A DNA stretch of 64,000 nucleotides from Pedobacter chinensis (GCF_003339865.1 NZ_QPKV01000005.1:90813-154812); one strand, 5' to 3'. Numbered from the stretch's first letter, positions 46,111 to 56,023 are shown. Program-made: numbers and translations. Notes: a model not told the origin generated them from the sequence alone.

Positions 46111-46899
46111 TCAGGTCTTGTAAATTCCTGCAGCCATTCTTTCAATAAACGATTTCGGCAGGATTCTGTTTGCATATACACTGATCATGTTGGTAAGACC
46201 CGGAATGATTTCTGATTTCCTGGCCAGCATCCCTTTAACTGCAATTTTAGCAACCTCTTCTGGCCTCATATTGAATTTTTCTGCCATTTTACTAAAAGCA
46301 TCCATTCCCGCACGGTGTGCAAAACCAGTATCTACCGGACCAGGACTGATGCAGGAAACCGATACAGAGGATTCCTTGAGTTCAAAGCGTAATGCCCGGG
46401 TAAAGGATAAAACGAAAGCTTTTGTTGCAGAATAAATGGCCAGAGTAGGTACGGCCTGATAGGCGGCTGTACTGGAGACATTAAGGATATAAGATTGCTT
46501 TTCCCGGGATAGCAAAGGGAGAAATAGATGACATAATGAAATCAGCGTGTCCATATTGAGTCTGCACATCTCTAACTGATCATCCAATCCAAGTTCGCCA
46601 AATTTGCCCCAAAGACCATAGCCTGCATTATTAACAAGCACACTGATAGCATAACCTTTCTGCAATACATGTTCCAACACCAGGTTTGGTGCACCAGCTA
46701 ATCCTAAATCAACTGCAAGAAAATCAACATCTACTTGATGATCACTGATAAGTTTATTGCCAACGGTGTGAAGCTCATCAGCAGAGCGTGCAACCAAAAG
46801 AAGGTTGAAACCCCTTTTAGCCAGTTCGGCAGCAATGGATTTGCCGATACCCTTACTTGCACCAGTTACTATAGCATAACTATTGTTTTTTACACTCAT
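46111..46899 (-). CDS. SDR family oxidoreductase
   Basis: A 262-aa short-chain dehydrogenase. Cofactor loop TGASKGIG (near 13), NNAG (near 90), the Ser in NVSSTAAY, and YSATK as YxxxK. The layout LLLVARSADELHTVGNKL and a C-terminal ISVYANRILPKSFIER fit the YqjQ/DltE-like group of SDRs that act on lipids or fatty-acid-like substrates. It is the next gene upstream of the PhyH operon (217 bases away) on the same strand, so a role in the same pathway is possible. The region upstream is shared with the divergent YeiH-type gene. Confidence 0.9.
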   Translation of the reverse strand: MSVKNNSYAIVTGASKGIGKSIAAELAKRGFNLLLVARSADELHTVGNKLISDHQVDVDFLAVDLGLAGAPNLVLEHVLQKGYAISVLVNNAGYGLWGKFGELGLDDQLEMCRLNMDTLISLCHLFLPLLSREKQSYILNVSSTAAYQAVPTLAIYSATKAFVLSFTRALRFELKESSVSVSCISPGPVDTGFAHRAGMDAFSKMAEKFNMRPEEVAKIAVKGMLARKSEIIPGLTNMISVYANRILPKSFIERMAAGIYKT

Positions 46900-47192
46900 G
46901 TATTGGATTTTTTCTGATCAATAATATGAATTAATAATATATAAATACCCATATACAGATGGACCGGGTGGGCAAAAGTAATCAAAATAGCTTTAAAAAC
47001 AGTTAGTCTATATGTTTTGTAGAATTAATCATTTGTACTTATATTTACCCAAATCCTGAACAAATTGGAGAAACTCTCTACTGGAAATTCGAAAGTTCAG
47101 GTGTAATTTTCTGTTTGCCGGGATGTGTATAAAGATAAATACAATGCAGACATTAAAATAGGTTAAATTAAAATCGCCATACCAGTCAATTG

Positions 47193-48572
47193 ATGATGTC
47201 AAACCAAAACACTGCGGCAGACAATACAGCTGCCTTAACAGATGCAGGTATCACTCCAGATAAGAAAACATTTTTGCAATCGCTTACTGAAGATTGGTGG
47301 GCGGTTATATTAGGAGCGGTTATTATTGCTGCAGTATTGTATTTAACCGGCAGTGGAAGCGCGATAACAATGCCCTCATACAAATGGGCCAGTGGCGATG
47401 AGCTTACCGATAAAATACTATCGCCACAAAACCTGGTTTTGATCATCGAAACCGGTGCGGTCTTTTTGGTGCTGGCTAGTCTGGCAGTTGGATTATCAGG
47501 TGGCCATGTTGGCAAATTTGCAATTGGTTTTACATTGATTTACTTACTGGCAAACCTGTCTTTCATCATTGCTGGAAACAAAAGCATATCCTACTATGGA
47601 TTGGAATATGTTGTGTTTGCGCTTCTTATCGGAATTCTTCTGGGTAATCTGATCAAATTGCCTTCGTGGTTAAAAGAAGCCGTCCGGTCTGAATTCTATA
47701 TCAAAACCGGACTTGTGATTTTGGGTACCACTATTTTGTCGGCTGATTTGATTAAGGCCGGGTTGCCTGGAATTATTCAGGCTGTTATCGTGGTTAGCGC
47801 AGTTTGGTTTTTTTCTTTATGGCTAAGCCGTAAATTAAAAGTAGATGATGAATTTGGAATAATCCTGGCATCTGCTGTTTCTATTTGTGGGGTGTCTGCG
47901 GCAATTGTCGCTGCAGGAGCTATCAATGGAGATAAACGCAAGTTATCTTATGTAACCACCCTCGTACTTATCATGGCAATTCCTATGATGGTCATTTTAC
48001 CATGGGCCATTAAATATTTCCATATACCTGAGGTAATTGGTGGCGCCTGGCTTGGTGGTACGTTGGATACCACCGCAACTGTTACCGCGGCGAGTGATTT
48101 AGTGGGGCCAATTGCAGTTAAGGCAGGAGTGATTGCTAAATTCTCTCAAAATGTATTTATTGGTGTCGCTGCCTTTTTTATTGCAATTTGGTGGGCTTAC
48201 AGAAAGCCAAAAAGCAGCGATGAACATATTCCTGTAGCAAAGGCAGAGCGACCTGGCCTTAAAATTGTGTGGGAGCGTTTTCCCAAATTTGTACTGGGTT
48301 TCGTAGCTGCATCGATGGTTTTTTCTTTCATATTATCGCCGGCAACCGCAAAAAGTGTCGCACCAACATTGAATGGCCTGCGTACCGTCTGGTTTGCCAT
48401 TGCATTTATTTCCATAGGCATGGAAGCCAGGTTTTCTTCACTGGTTAAACTTCAGGGGGGAAGGCCTGCGTTCACCTTTGTTATTGCGCAGATTTTCAAT
48501 ATATTCTGGACATTGTTGTGGTCGTATATCTTATTCGGAGGTTACCTGTTTCCCGTTCCTGATTTTAAATAG
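47193..48572 (+). CDS. YeiH/UPF0324-type putative sulfate exporter family transporter
   Basis: A 459-aa inner-membrane protein with about 11 helices. Family signatures: YYGLEYVVFALLIGILLGN, SEFYIKTGLVILGTTIL, DEFGIILASAVSICGVSAAIVAAGAI and GGAWLGGTLDTTATVTAAS. YeiH homologues are predicted to export sulfate, sulfite or thiosulfate, but evidence is limited. The N-terminal 75 residues are longer than in E. coli YeiH and include a polar, extra first helix. The ATG at 47193 is used; the frame has a TTG just upstream. It is a single-gene unit, divergent from the SDR at 46899. Confidence 0.88.
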   Translation: MMSNQNTAADNTAALTDAGITPDKKTFLQSLTEDWWAVILGAVIIAAVLYLTGSGSAITMPSYKWASGDELTDKILSPQNLVLIIETGAVFLVLASLAVGLSGGHVGKFAIGFTLIYLLANLSFIIAGNKSISYYGLEYVVFALLIGILLGNLIKLPSWLKEAVRSEFYIKTGLVILGTTILSADLIKAGLPGIIQAVIVVSAVWFFSLWLSRKLKVDDEFGIILASAVSICGVSAAIVAAGAINGDKRKLSYVTTLVLIMAIPMMVILPWAIKYFHIPEVIGGAWLGGTLDTTATVTAASDLVGPIAVKAGVIAKFSQNVFIGVAAFFIAIWWAYRKPKSSDEHIPVAKAERPGLKIVWERFPKFVLGFVAASMVFSFILSPATAKSVAPTLNGLRTVWFAIAFISIGMEARFSSLVKLQGGRPAFTFVIAQIFNIFWTLLWSYILFGGYLFPVPDFK

Positions 48573-48853
48573 AATCCTTTTCCCGGTTATCTAAAAAATA
48601 AAGGTTTTGCATTCTTATGAATTTGGAGCCAATTCTTTTTGGTTGATAGGTAATGAATGGAGAATTTATTATGCTTTCATGGGTTAGCTCTGTTCTTCAA
48701 AAAAATCTTATAGGTGTTTATGCATAATCAGGTTAATTGATGCGTTGCAAAGTGCCACTTGATAAAATACGTTTTTCGGTTATTAATTATTATTATTGTC
48801 GGGATTTAATCATATACCAGGATTTGCAATAAGAACCTGTAAAAAATTATCTG

Positions 48854-49771
48854 ATGATTATAAGAAAGAAGGAAAACTGGTTTAAAATGCTGTTTGTATG
48901 GCATGGTTCTGTTCTTCCACGCGTTCTTCCCCGGTTGATCCTGCTTTTTGTTTTATCGCTGGTGGTGGTATTTTTTCACGGTAAAATCCTTTCTTTCAAA
49001 GTACCGTTAAACCCAACTCCTTTAACCTTATTTGGATTTGTACTGGCCTTGTTTCTTGGTTTTCGAAACAATGTCAGTTATGACCGGTTTTGGGAGGCGC
49101 GTAAGCTCTGGGGAGGTCTGCTGAATTTTGCCCGATCATTGACCCGGCAGGCACTTACGTTACCAAATAATTCGGCAGATAAAGCGCAGTCAATTAATTT
49201 TGTTATGCTTCTAACCGCTTTTACTTATGCGCTGAAACATCAGCTAAGAGGAACCGATCCTCGTGCTGACCTTAAAAGACGGCTTAGTGAAACGCACTTT
49301 AATTTCATTGAACCTGCCAAGTTTAAACCGGTAATGATTATGAAACTGATGGCGCAATGGGTAACTGACAGGAGAAATGCCAACAACATTGATGCGATAC
49401 AACAAATGCGGTTTGATGAGAACCTTGATAAGCTGGCTGAAATTGTTGGTGGCTGTGAACGTATTATCTCAACGCCAATACCTTACAGCTATCGGGTGCT
49501 GTTGCACCGAACGGTTTACCTTTACTGTTTTTTATTGCCATTTGGCCTGGTAGATAGTCTCCATTGGCTAACCCCATTTATCGTCGCTTTTATCGCCTAT
49601 ACTTTCGTTGCTTTTGAAGCCATTGCAGATGAGATCGAGCAACCTTTTGGAACCGAGGATAACGACTTAGCCCTCAATTCAATGTGCCAGATGATTGAAA
49701 CTACTTTGTTGGAAATGGCTGGCGAAAAAATTTCTGATGTTGAAGTGAAAAAAAGTGGAATTATTGATTGA
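48854..49771 (+). CDS. Bestrophin/YneE-type anion channel (UPF0187)
   Basis: A 305-aa inner-membrane protein with four hydrophobic segments near 26-45, 57-72, 215-233 and 239-255. The family motifs are TLFGFVLALFLGFRNNVSYDRFWEARKLWGGLLN and a C-terminal IADEIEQPFGTEDNDLALNSMC. Bacterial bestrophins form pentameric channels, of cation or anion selectivity. It starts with MIIRKKENWFKMLF. It is a single-gene unit with about 280 bases of AT-rich leader and no neighbour that suggests a partner. Confidence 0.9.
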   Translation: MIIRKKENWFKMLFVWHGSVLPRVLPRLILLFVLSLVVVFFHGKILSFKVPLNPTPLTLFGFVLALFLGFRNNVSYDRFWEARKLWGGLLNFARSLTRQALTLPNNSADKAQSINFVMLLTAFTYALKHQLRGTDPRADLKRRLSETHFNFIEPAKFKPVMIMKLMAQWVTDRRNANNIDAIQQMRFDENLDKLAEIVGGCERIISTPIPYSYRVLLHRTVYLYCFLLPFGLVDSLHWLTPFIVAFIAYTFVAFEAIADEIEQPFGTEDNDLALNSMCQMIETTLLEMAGEKISDVEVKKSGIID

Positions 49772-49959
49772 TGGTAAACGTCATTCAGTATCAGTTTTTC
49801 ATAACATTTACTTTGCCTAGCTTACCGCTACTTTCTATTCAAGTATATTTCTTTTAATAACTTTGTTTTTGCCATCCAGTTCTTAGGTACTGCTTAGAGG
49901 TAACAGACTTGATAGGTTCTGACATTTGATTTAAGTTTGATGTTGCCTATATTTGGGGC

Positions 49960-50340
49960 GTGAACAAAGTTGTCATTTTCCTGCTGTTCCCTATAATTGC
50001 TTTTAACGCTTCTGTACGTGAAGTGCTAAAAATGCCTCAACTTATTTCACATTTTATTCAACACCACGAACTCAATTCACAGATCGGTTTTATTGATTTT
50101 CTGGAAATGCATTATTTCGGGGAAGATCTCAATGATGATGACGACGAAGAGGATATGAAGCTTCCGTTTAAAAAGATAGATGGGCATCATGTAATTTCAG
50201 TTGGTGTTCCAGCCGAAAAGTTTATTCTCTTAAAAGCGGCTTGTTTAAATCTTTTAACCGATTGCTCTTTCCATTACGAGCGCAAACATAGCAATCCCAC
50301 ATTCGGGAGTCTGTTCAGACCGCCTATCGCAATAGCGTAA
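49960..50340 (+). CDS. Hypothetical protein with acidic metal-binding-like stretch
   Basis: A 126-aa exported or membrane-anchored protein (hydrophobic MNKVVIFLLFPIIAFNAS start, GTG codon) with a His/Asp-rich middle (SHFIQHHELN, DLNDDDDEEDMK, DGHH). It sits 80 bases upstream of the CzcA-type pump, on the same strand. In Bacteroidota a small protein of this kind is often found before the heavy-metal pump; it may bind or sense metal. No family name can be given. Confidence 0.7.
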   Translation: MNKVVIFLLFPIIAFNASVREVLKMPQLISHFIQHHELNSQIGFIDFLEMHYFGEDLNDDDDEEDMKLPFKKIDGHHVISVGVPAEKFILLKAACLNLLTDCSFHYERKHSNPTFGSLFRPPIAIA

Positions 50341-50420
50341 TTTTCAACTATTCCTGTTTTTTTTCGGGGGGGCTTGCCCTTACCTCGAATGATATGTCGA
50401 TCCATTTAAAATAATTTATT

Positions 50421-53400
50421 ATGCTAAATAAGATTATCGGCTTTTCCGTTCGGAATAAGCTGATCATTGCCTTATTTGTTCTTTCCCTTGTGGGTTGGGG
50501 AACTTATGAGGTTACTAAATTACCCATTGATGCACTTCCTGATATTACGGATAATCAGGTTCAGGTTATTACCGTTTCCCCTTCTTTAGGTGCTCCGGAT
50601 ATTGAACGTTTAATTACATTTCCCATTGAACAAGCATGCAGCAGTATTTCAGGCCTTAAACAGATCAGGAGCTTTTCCCGTTTCGGGCTTTCTCTTGTAA
50701 CCATTGTTTTTAATGAAGAAACAGACGTTTATTGGGCCCGGCAACAGATTGCCGAGCGATTACAACAGGTTCAGCAAGAAATTCCACAGGGAATAGGATC
50801 TCCGGCAATGGCGCCGGTTTCCACTGGTTTGGGTGAGATTTACCAGTATGTTGTTCGTCCAAAAAAAGGTTATGAAGGCAAATACAATGAACAAGACCTC
50901 CGCACCATTCAGGACTGGATTGTCAGACGTCAGCTTCTTGGAACGCCCGGTGTGGCAGAGGTTTCGAGTTTTGGCGGCAGATTAAAACAGTATGAAGTTG
51001 CCGTTAAACAAGATCAGCTAAAAGCCTACGGGCTTACAATTGCAGATGTTTTTGATGCCCTGGAAAAGAATAATGAAAATACCGGAGGTGCCTATATTGA
51101 GAAAGGGCCCACGGTATTATATATCCGCAGTGAAGGATTAACCACAAGCCTTGCCGACATCGAAAAGATTGTGGTCAAAACCCTTGATAATGGCATGCCT
51201 GTATTAATGGCTCAGGTAGCCAGGGTACAATATGGATCGGCTATACGCTACGGTGCGATGACTTATAACGCACAAGGTGAAGTGGCCGGAGCTGTGGTAA
51301 TGATGTTGAAAGGAGAAAATTCATCGGTTGTGGTTAAACGGGTTAAGGATAAAATTGCCCAGATCCAAAAAATGGTTCCTGAGGGCGTGGTTGTTGAGCC
51401 TTTCCTTGACAGGACCAAAATGGTGGATAATGCCATTAGTACTGTAGAAACCAATTTAATGGAAGGTGCACTGATTGTGATCTTTGTACTGGTTTTCTTC
51501 CTCGGAAATCTGCGGGCAGGTTTAATTGTATCCTCCGTTATTCCATTATCAATGCTTTTTGCCATCATTTTAATGAACAAGTTTGGCGTTGGCGGAAACC
51601 TGATGTCGTTAGGTGCGATAGACTTCGGCCTTATTGTTGATGGTTCTGTAATTGTTGTAGAAGCGATTCTCCATAGATTTTCGCATAGTAAACATTTCAG
51701 GTCATTTAACCGGATAGATCAAAATCAAATGGATGAGGAAGTTGAGAAATCGACTGGCTCTATGATTAAATCAGCAGTATTTAGTCAGATCATCATCCTC
51801 ATTGTCTATCTCCCCATTCTATCACTGGAGGGTATTGAGGGCAAAATGTTCAAACCTATGGCATGGACAATAGCCTTTGCCATATTTGGTGCATTTATCC
51901 TATCCATTACCTATGTGCCGATGATGTCGGCGCTATGTCTGAACAAAACCATCAGCCATAAGAAAAATCTTACGGATAGACTGATGGCCTGGCTGGAACG
52001 TAAATATCAACCTGTGCTGAGCGGCGTACTTAAATTTCCAAAAACGATATTAACCGTAACAATTTCCCTTTTTGCAATAGCCGTATTGATTATGGGTACC
52101 CTGGGAGGAGAATTTATTCCCCAATTGGAAGAAGGTGATTTTGCTGTAGAAACGCGTTTATTAACAGGTAGCAATCTTAATAATACCATTGAAACCACTC
52201 AAAAAGCATCGAAAATCTTACTGGATAAGTTTCCCGAGGTGGAGAAAATAGTAACCAAAATTGGTAGTGCTGAAATCCCGACAGATCCTATGCCCTTTGA
52301 GGCTGGTGATATGATGGTGATCTTAAAACCCAAAAAAGAATGGACTTCTGCAAGCTCGTTTCCGGAACTGAGTGCAAAAATGACAAAGGCTGTAGAAGTT
52401 ATTCCAGGTATTACAGTTGGTTTTCAGTTTCCTGTGCAGATGCGTTTCAATGAATTGATGACGGGGGCACGCCAGGATGTGGTGTGCAAAATATTCGGTG
52501 AAGATCTTGATTCGCTGGCAACGTATGCCAGGCGCTTGGGAGGAATTATTGGAACCGTTAAAGGTGCTATTAATGTTTATGAAGAGCAGGTTACGGGAAT
52601 GCCGCAGGTTGTGATTAAGTACAATAGAGATGGAATGGCCAAATACGGAATAAACGTGACTGACGTAAACCGCGTGGTCAATACTGCGTTTGCAGGTCAG
52701 ATTGCGGGTCAGATTTATGAAGGGGAAAAGCGCTTTGATATGGTGGTGCGTTTGGATGAGGCGGCGAGAAAAAATATCAGAGATGTTGAAAACCTGATGG
52801 TACTTACCAAATCAGGTAATCAGGTTCCACTAAGCCTGGTGGCTAATATTGATGAAGTTGAAGGGGTAAACCAGATACAACGGGAAGATACTAAAAGAAG
52901 AATAATTGTAGGTTTCAATGTTAAGGGCAGAGATGTACAATCCATTGTAGAAGAACTGCAGCAAAAGGCCGGGCAACTTAGTCTTTCAAAAGGATATACC
53001 ATTTCATACGGAGGCTCCTTTGAAAACATGACCGCCGCGAAATCAAGATTGGCAATTGTGGTGCCCATTGCGCTCCTGCTGATTTTCCTGCTGCTCTATT
53101 TTGCCTTCAGCTCTGTAAAACAGGGCCTCCTCATTTACACGGCCATTCCTTTATCTGCCACAGGTGGAATATTGGCCCTTTGGATAAGGGATTTGCCTTT
53201 TAGTATATCAGCAGGAGTAGGTTTTATAGCACTTTTCGGTGTTGCTGTGCTTAACGGAATCTTACTGGTAACGGAATTTAACCGCTTGAAAAAAGAAGGG
53301 TGGACCGATGTAAAACGCATCGTTATCCATGCAACAAAGTCAAAGCTTCGTGCCGTATTGATGACTGCATTGGTTCCTTCTCTGGGATTTATTCCGATGG

Positions 53401-54779
53401 CCGTTAGTACGGGCGCAGGCGGAGCTGTTCAAAAACCGCTGGCTACAGTGGTAATTGGAGGCTTACTCGTTTCAACCATGTTAACCTTATTTGTTTTACC
53501 AATGTTATATATCATATTTGAAAAGGGCTTTGGATATTTCCGGTCAAAGGGTAAGCTTGCCATAGTGGTGGTTTTGATGTTCATGGGAACCATTCCATCT
53601 CAGGCACAGGAAATTAATCTTAAAGCCGCCCTTGATACTGCAATCAAAAATAATGTGTCGTTACGGGTTGCCAGAACAGAAGTGCAATATTATGAACAAT
53701 TGAGCAAGAATAGTTTTGATGTTCCAAAAACTGCTCTGGGTTTCGATTATGGAAAATTTAATAGCCTGGAGAATGACAATAAGTTTTCGATAGTGCAAAA
53801 CATTGATTTTCCTACCGTTTATGGCCGGCAAAATGCAGTTCATAAAACCAATATCCGCATTGGAGAAATACAATTGAACAGTAAACGGTCAGATCTTAAG
53901 GCCGAAGTCAAATCTACCTATTTCAATCTGATCCTGTTAAGAGAAAAGCGTAAGCTTTTAGTATGGGCAGATAGTGTTTACAGCGCGTTTCTTGAAAAAA
54001 CATCACAACGGTTTAGGTCTGGTGATGTTGATGTTTTGGAACTTCGCACAGCTGAAAATCAGAAACAACAAATTGGCAGTCAAATGGAAATGCTGGAAAC
54101 AGATTACAATCAAAGTTTAAACAGGTTCAGGTTTTTATTAAACAGCAACCTTAATTTAGAACCAGCTGCTGATAGTTCGGTATACCCATTTCATTTGGTT
54201 GCTAAACAGGAAGCAGATCATAACCCGGTTCTTAAGCTGAGCGAGGCGCAACTGGAACTTGCCAAAAAGCAAAAAGCATTGGAAAATAGCAAGCTGATGC
54301 CATCTTTGAGTTTTGGTTATAACAATTCAAGTATCATTGGCTGGCAAACAAACAGCATCGGTGCAGAGCAATATTTCAATGGAAACAAAAGATTTTCATC
54401 CATCAGCATCGGATTGGGAATTCCTGTTTTCTTTGGTGCCCAGCAATCCCGGATCAAGGCCTCTAAAATTGCGATCCAACAAAAGGAACAGGAACTGGAA
54501 ATGAACATAAAAATGGTTAAGCATGAATTGGAAAATGCTGTTCAGCGCTATCTGAAATTGGATAAGGTAACCCGGTCTTATCAAAAAGTTTCACTGGCAA
54601 ATGCCGGAGATATCATCAAAACAGCAACTGATAAGCTTAACGCCGGAGAAATAGCTTATCTCGATTGGGTCATACTGATCAACCAGTCGATACAACTTAA
54701 AGCAGGATATTTTGATAAGGTTCAGCAGCTTAATGAAACTGCATTTGAGATAGAAAGATTAACGGCAACAGATAAATAA
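50421..54779 (+). CDS. czcA: CzcA-type heavy-metal RND pump fused to a TolC-type outer-membrane factor
   Basis: A 1452-aa fusion. Residues 1-1040 are a complete HME-RND pump with twelve helices and two periplasmic loops. In helix 4, Asp401, Asp407 and Glu414 (DFGLIVDG...VE) match the CzcA Asp402/Asp408/Glu415 triad, so divalent cations (Zn, Co, Cd, Ni) are likelier than Cu(I)/Ag(I); the last three steps of the Cus Met-path are not in evidence. Residues 1042-1065 read as a signal peptide (KGKLAIVVVLMFMGTIPSQA|QE, cleavage after Ala1062), and the rest (1063-1452) is an OMF/TolC domain with two repeats (EINLKAALDTAIKNN... RSDLKAEVKSTYFNL; RFRSGDVDVLELRTAE). The adaptor gene follows after 7 bases. 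Confidence 0.93.
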   Translation: MLNKIIGFSVRNKLIIALFVLSLVGWGTYEVTKLPIDALPDITDNQVQVITVSPSLGAPDIERLITFPIEQACSSISGLKQIRSFSRFGLSLVTIVFNEETDVYWARQQIAERLQQVQQEIPQGIGSPAMAPVSTGLGEIYQYVVRPKKGYEGKYNEQDLRTIQDWIVRRQLLGTPGVAEVSSFGGRLKQYEVAVKQDQLKAYGLTIADVFDALEKNNENTGGAYIEKGPTVLYIRSEGLTTSLADIEKIVVKTLDNGMPVLMAQVARVQYGSAIRYGAMTYNAQGEVAGAVVMMLKGENSSVVVKRVKDKIAQIQKMVPEGVVVEPFLDRTKMVDNAISTVETNLMEGALIVIFVLVFFLGNLRAGLIVSSVIPLSMLFAIILMNKFGVGGNLMSLGAIDFGLIVDGSVIVVEAILHRFSHSKHFRSFNRIDQNQMDEEVEKSTGSMIKSAVFSQIIILIVYLPILSLEGIEGKMFKPMAWTIAFAIFGAFILSITYVPMMSALCLNKTISHKKNLTDRLMAWLERKYQPVLSGVLKFPKTILTVTISLFAIAVLIMGTLGGEFIPQLEEGDFAVETRLLTGSNLNNTIETTQKASKILLDKFPEVEKIVTKIGSAEIPTDPMPFEAGDMMVILKPKKEWTSASSFPELSAKMTKAVEVIPGITVGFQFPVQMRFNELMTGARQDVVCKIFGEDLDSLATYARRLGGIIGTVKGAINVYEEQVTGMPQVVIKYNRDGMAKYGINVTDVNRVVNTAFAGQIAGQIYEGEKRFDMVVRLDEAARKNIRDVENLMVLTKSGNQVPLSLVANIDEVEGVNQIQREDTKRRIIVGFNVKGRDVQSIVEELQQKAGQLSLSKGYTISYGGSFENMTAAKSRLAIVVPIALLLIFLLLYFAFSSVKQGLLIYTAIPLSATGGILALWIRDLPFSISAGVGFIALFGVAVLNGILLVTEFNRLKKEGWTDVKRIVIHATKSKLRAVLMTALVPSLGFIPMAVSTGAGGAVQKPLATVVIGGLLVSTMLTLFVLPMLYIIFEKGFGYFRSKGKLAIVVVLMFMGTIPSQAQEINLKAALDTAIKNNVSLRVARTEVQYYEQLSKNSFDVPKTALGFDYGKFNSLENDNKFSIVQNIDFPTVYGRQNAVHKTNIRIGEIQLNSKRSDLKAEVKSTYFNLILLREKRKLLVWADSVYSAFLEKTSQRFRSGDVDVLELRTAENQKQQIGSQMEMLETDYNQSLNRFRFLLNSNLNLEPAADSSVYPFHLVAKQEADHNPVLKLSEAQLELAKKQKALENSKLMPSLSFGYNNSSIIGWQTNSIGAEQYFNGNKRFSSISIGLGIPVFFGAQQSRIKASKIAIQQKEQELEMNIKMVKHELENAVQRYLKLDKVTRSYQKVSLANAGDIIKTATDKLNAGEIAYLDWVILINQSIQLKAGYFDKVQQLNETAFEIERLTATDK

Positions 54780-54786
54780 CACAAAG

Positions 54787-55929
54787 ATGAAGAATAAATT
54801 AAATGTAGGAATTATTTGCATGGCTGTGTTAATGGCTTGCGGTAATCCGGAAAATCAAAAAGACATTTCGGTCGATCAGGCGGTAACGGTAAATACAAAT
54901 GAGGTACAGTTAAGTGCTGAACAGGTCAGGAATGCAGATATCCGGACAGGAAAAATTGAGACAAAGCGAATGTATAACACCATTAACGTTAATGGAGTGG
55001 TTGATGTTCCACCCGAAAACACCTACTCGGTAAGCGTGCCAATGGGTGGATATATCAGGAAGATGTTGCTGATTCCAGGGATGATGGTTAAGAAAGGTGC
55101 TGTGCTCACTACAGTAGAAGATCAACAATATATTCAGTTGCAGCAGGATTATCTTACTTCAAAAAACAAGCTGAAGTTTGTGGCAGAAGATTATATCAGG
55201 CAAAAAGGGCTGAACCAAACCAAAGCAACCAGCGATAAGATTTTTCAGCAAACAGAAAGTGAGTTCAATAATCAGAAAGTGCTGGTAAAGTCACTGGCAG
55301 AGAAACTGAGGCTTATCGGAATCAATCCTTTAACATTGAACGAGGATAACATAACCAGGAGCATTAGCATTTATGCTCCTATTAGCGGTTATGTGACCAA
55401 AGTGAATGTTAATGCCGGGAAATATGTAAACGCAGCCGATGTACTTTTTGAGCTTATCAGCCCCGGAGCGCTTCATGCAAGCCTTACGGTATTTGAACGT
55501 GACGCCGCAAGCCTTAAAATTGGACAGGAAATTGTTTGTACAACATCTGCTAACCCGGAGAAAAAATACATAGCTAAAATACACCTTATTACCCCGAATA
55601 TTGAGGGCGACCGCACCACAACTGTACACTGCGACCTTGAAAATGCAGGTAATAAGTTGTTACCAGGAACATTTCTCAATGCTGCAATTTCAGTTTCAAA
55701 TGCAGTTGTTGATGCAGTTCCGGAAGATGCAGTTGTAAAATGGGAGAATAAATATTATGTATTTGAAGACCTCGGCAGTTACCGGTATAAAATGATTCCG
55801 GTTGAAATTGGTACTGCTATGGAGGGATTTACAGAGATTAAGACAAAAAGCAGACCAGGTAATATCGTAACCAAAAATGCCTATGCAATTTTAATGAAGA
55901 TGAAAAACAGTGGGGAAGAAGGAGAATAA
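54787..55929 (+). CDS. RND efflux periplasmic adaptor (membrane-fusion) lipoprotein
   Basis: A 380-aa adaptor that links the RND pump to the outer-membrane channel. The lipobox VLMAC (Cys18) anchors it. A CusB/CzcB-like layout: barrel-sandwich hybrid (SVSVPMGGYIRKMLLIPGMMVKKGAVLTTVED, VYITAPISGYV-like segment IYAPISGYVTKVNVNAGKYV), a helical hairpin (about 115-180) and a beta-barrel/membrane-proximal domain (TVFERDAASLKIGQEIVC, LPGTFLNAAI). It starts 7 bases after the pump; together they make a complete tripartite system because the outer-membrane factor is fused to the pump. Confidence 0.92.
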   Translation: MKNKLNVGIICMAVLMACGNPENQKDISVDQAVTVNTNEVQLSAEQVRNADIRTGKIETKRMYNTINVNGVVDVPPENTYSVSVPMGGYIRKMLLIPGMMVKKGAVLTTVEDQQYIQLQQDYLTSKNKLKFVAEDYIRQKGLNQTKATSDKIFQQTESEFNNQKVLVKSLAEKLRLIGINPLTLNEDNITRSISIYAPISGYVTKVNVNAGKYVNAADVLFELISPGALHASLTVFERDAASLKIGQEIVCTTSANPEKKYIAKIHLITPNIEGDRTTTVHCDLENAGNKLLPGTFLNAAISVSNAVVDAVPEDAVVKWENKYYVFEDLGSYRYKMIPVEIGTAMEGFTEIKTKSRPGNIVTKNAYAILMKMKNSGEEGE

Positions 55930-56023
55930 ACCATAGAAAGCGGAATGAGTTACTGTTTTGATGCCGTATTCTCCTTTTGGATCCATGGTTATAAAAATAA
56001 GTTTTCGGTTAATCACGAATAAG

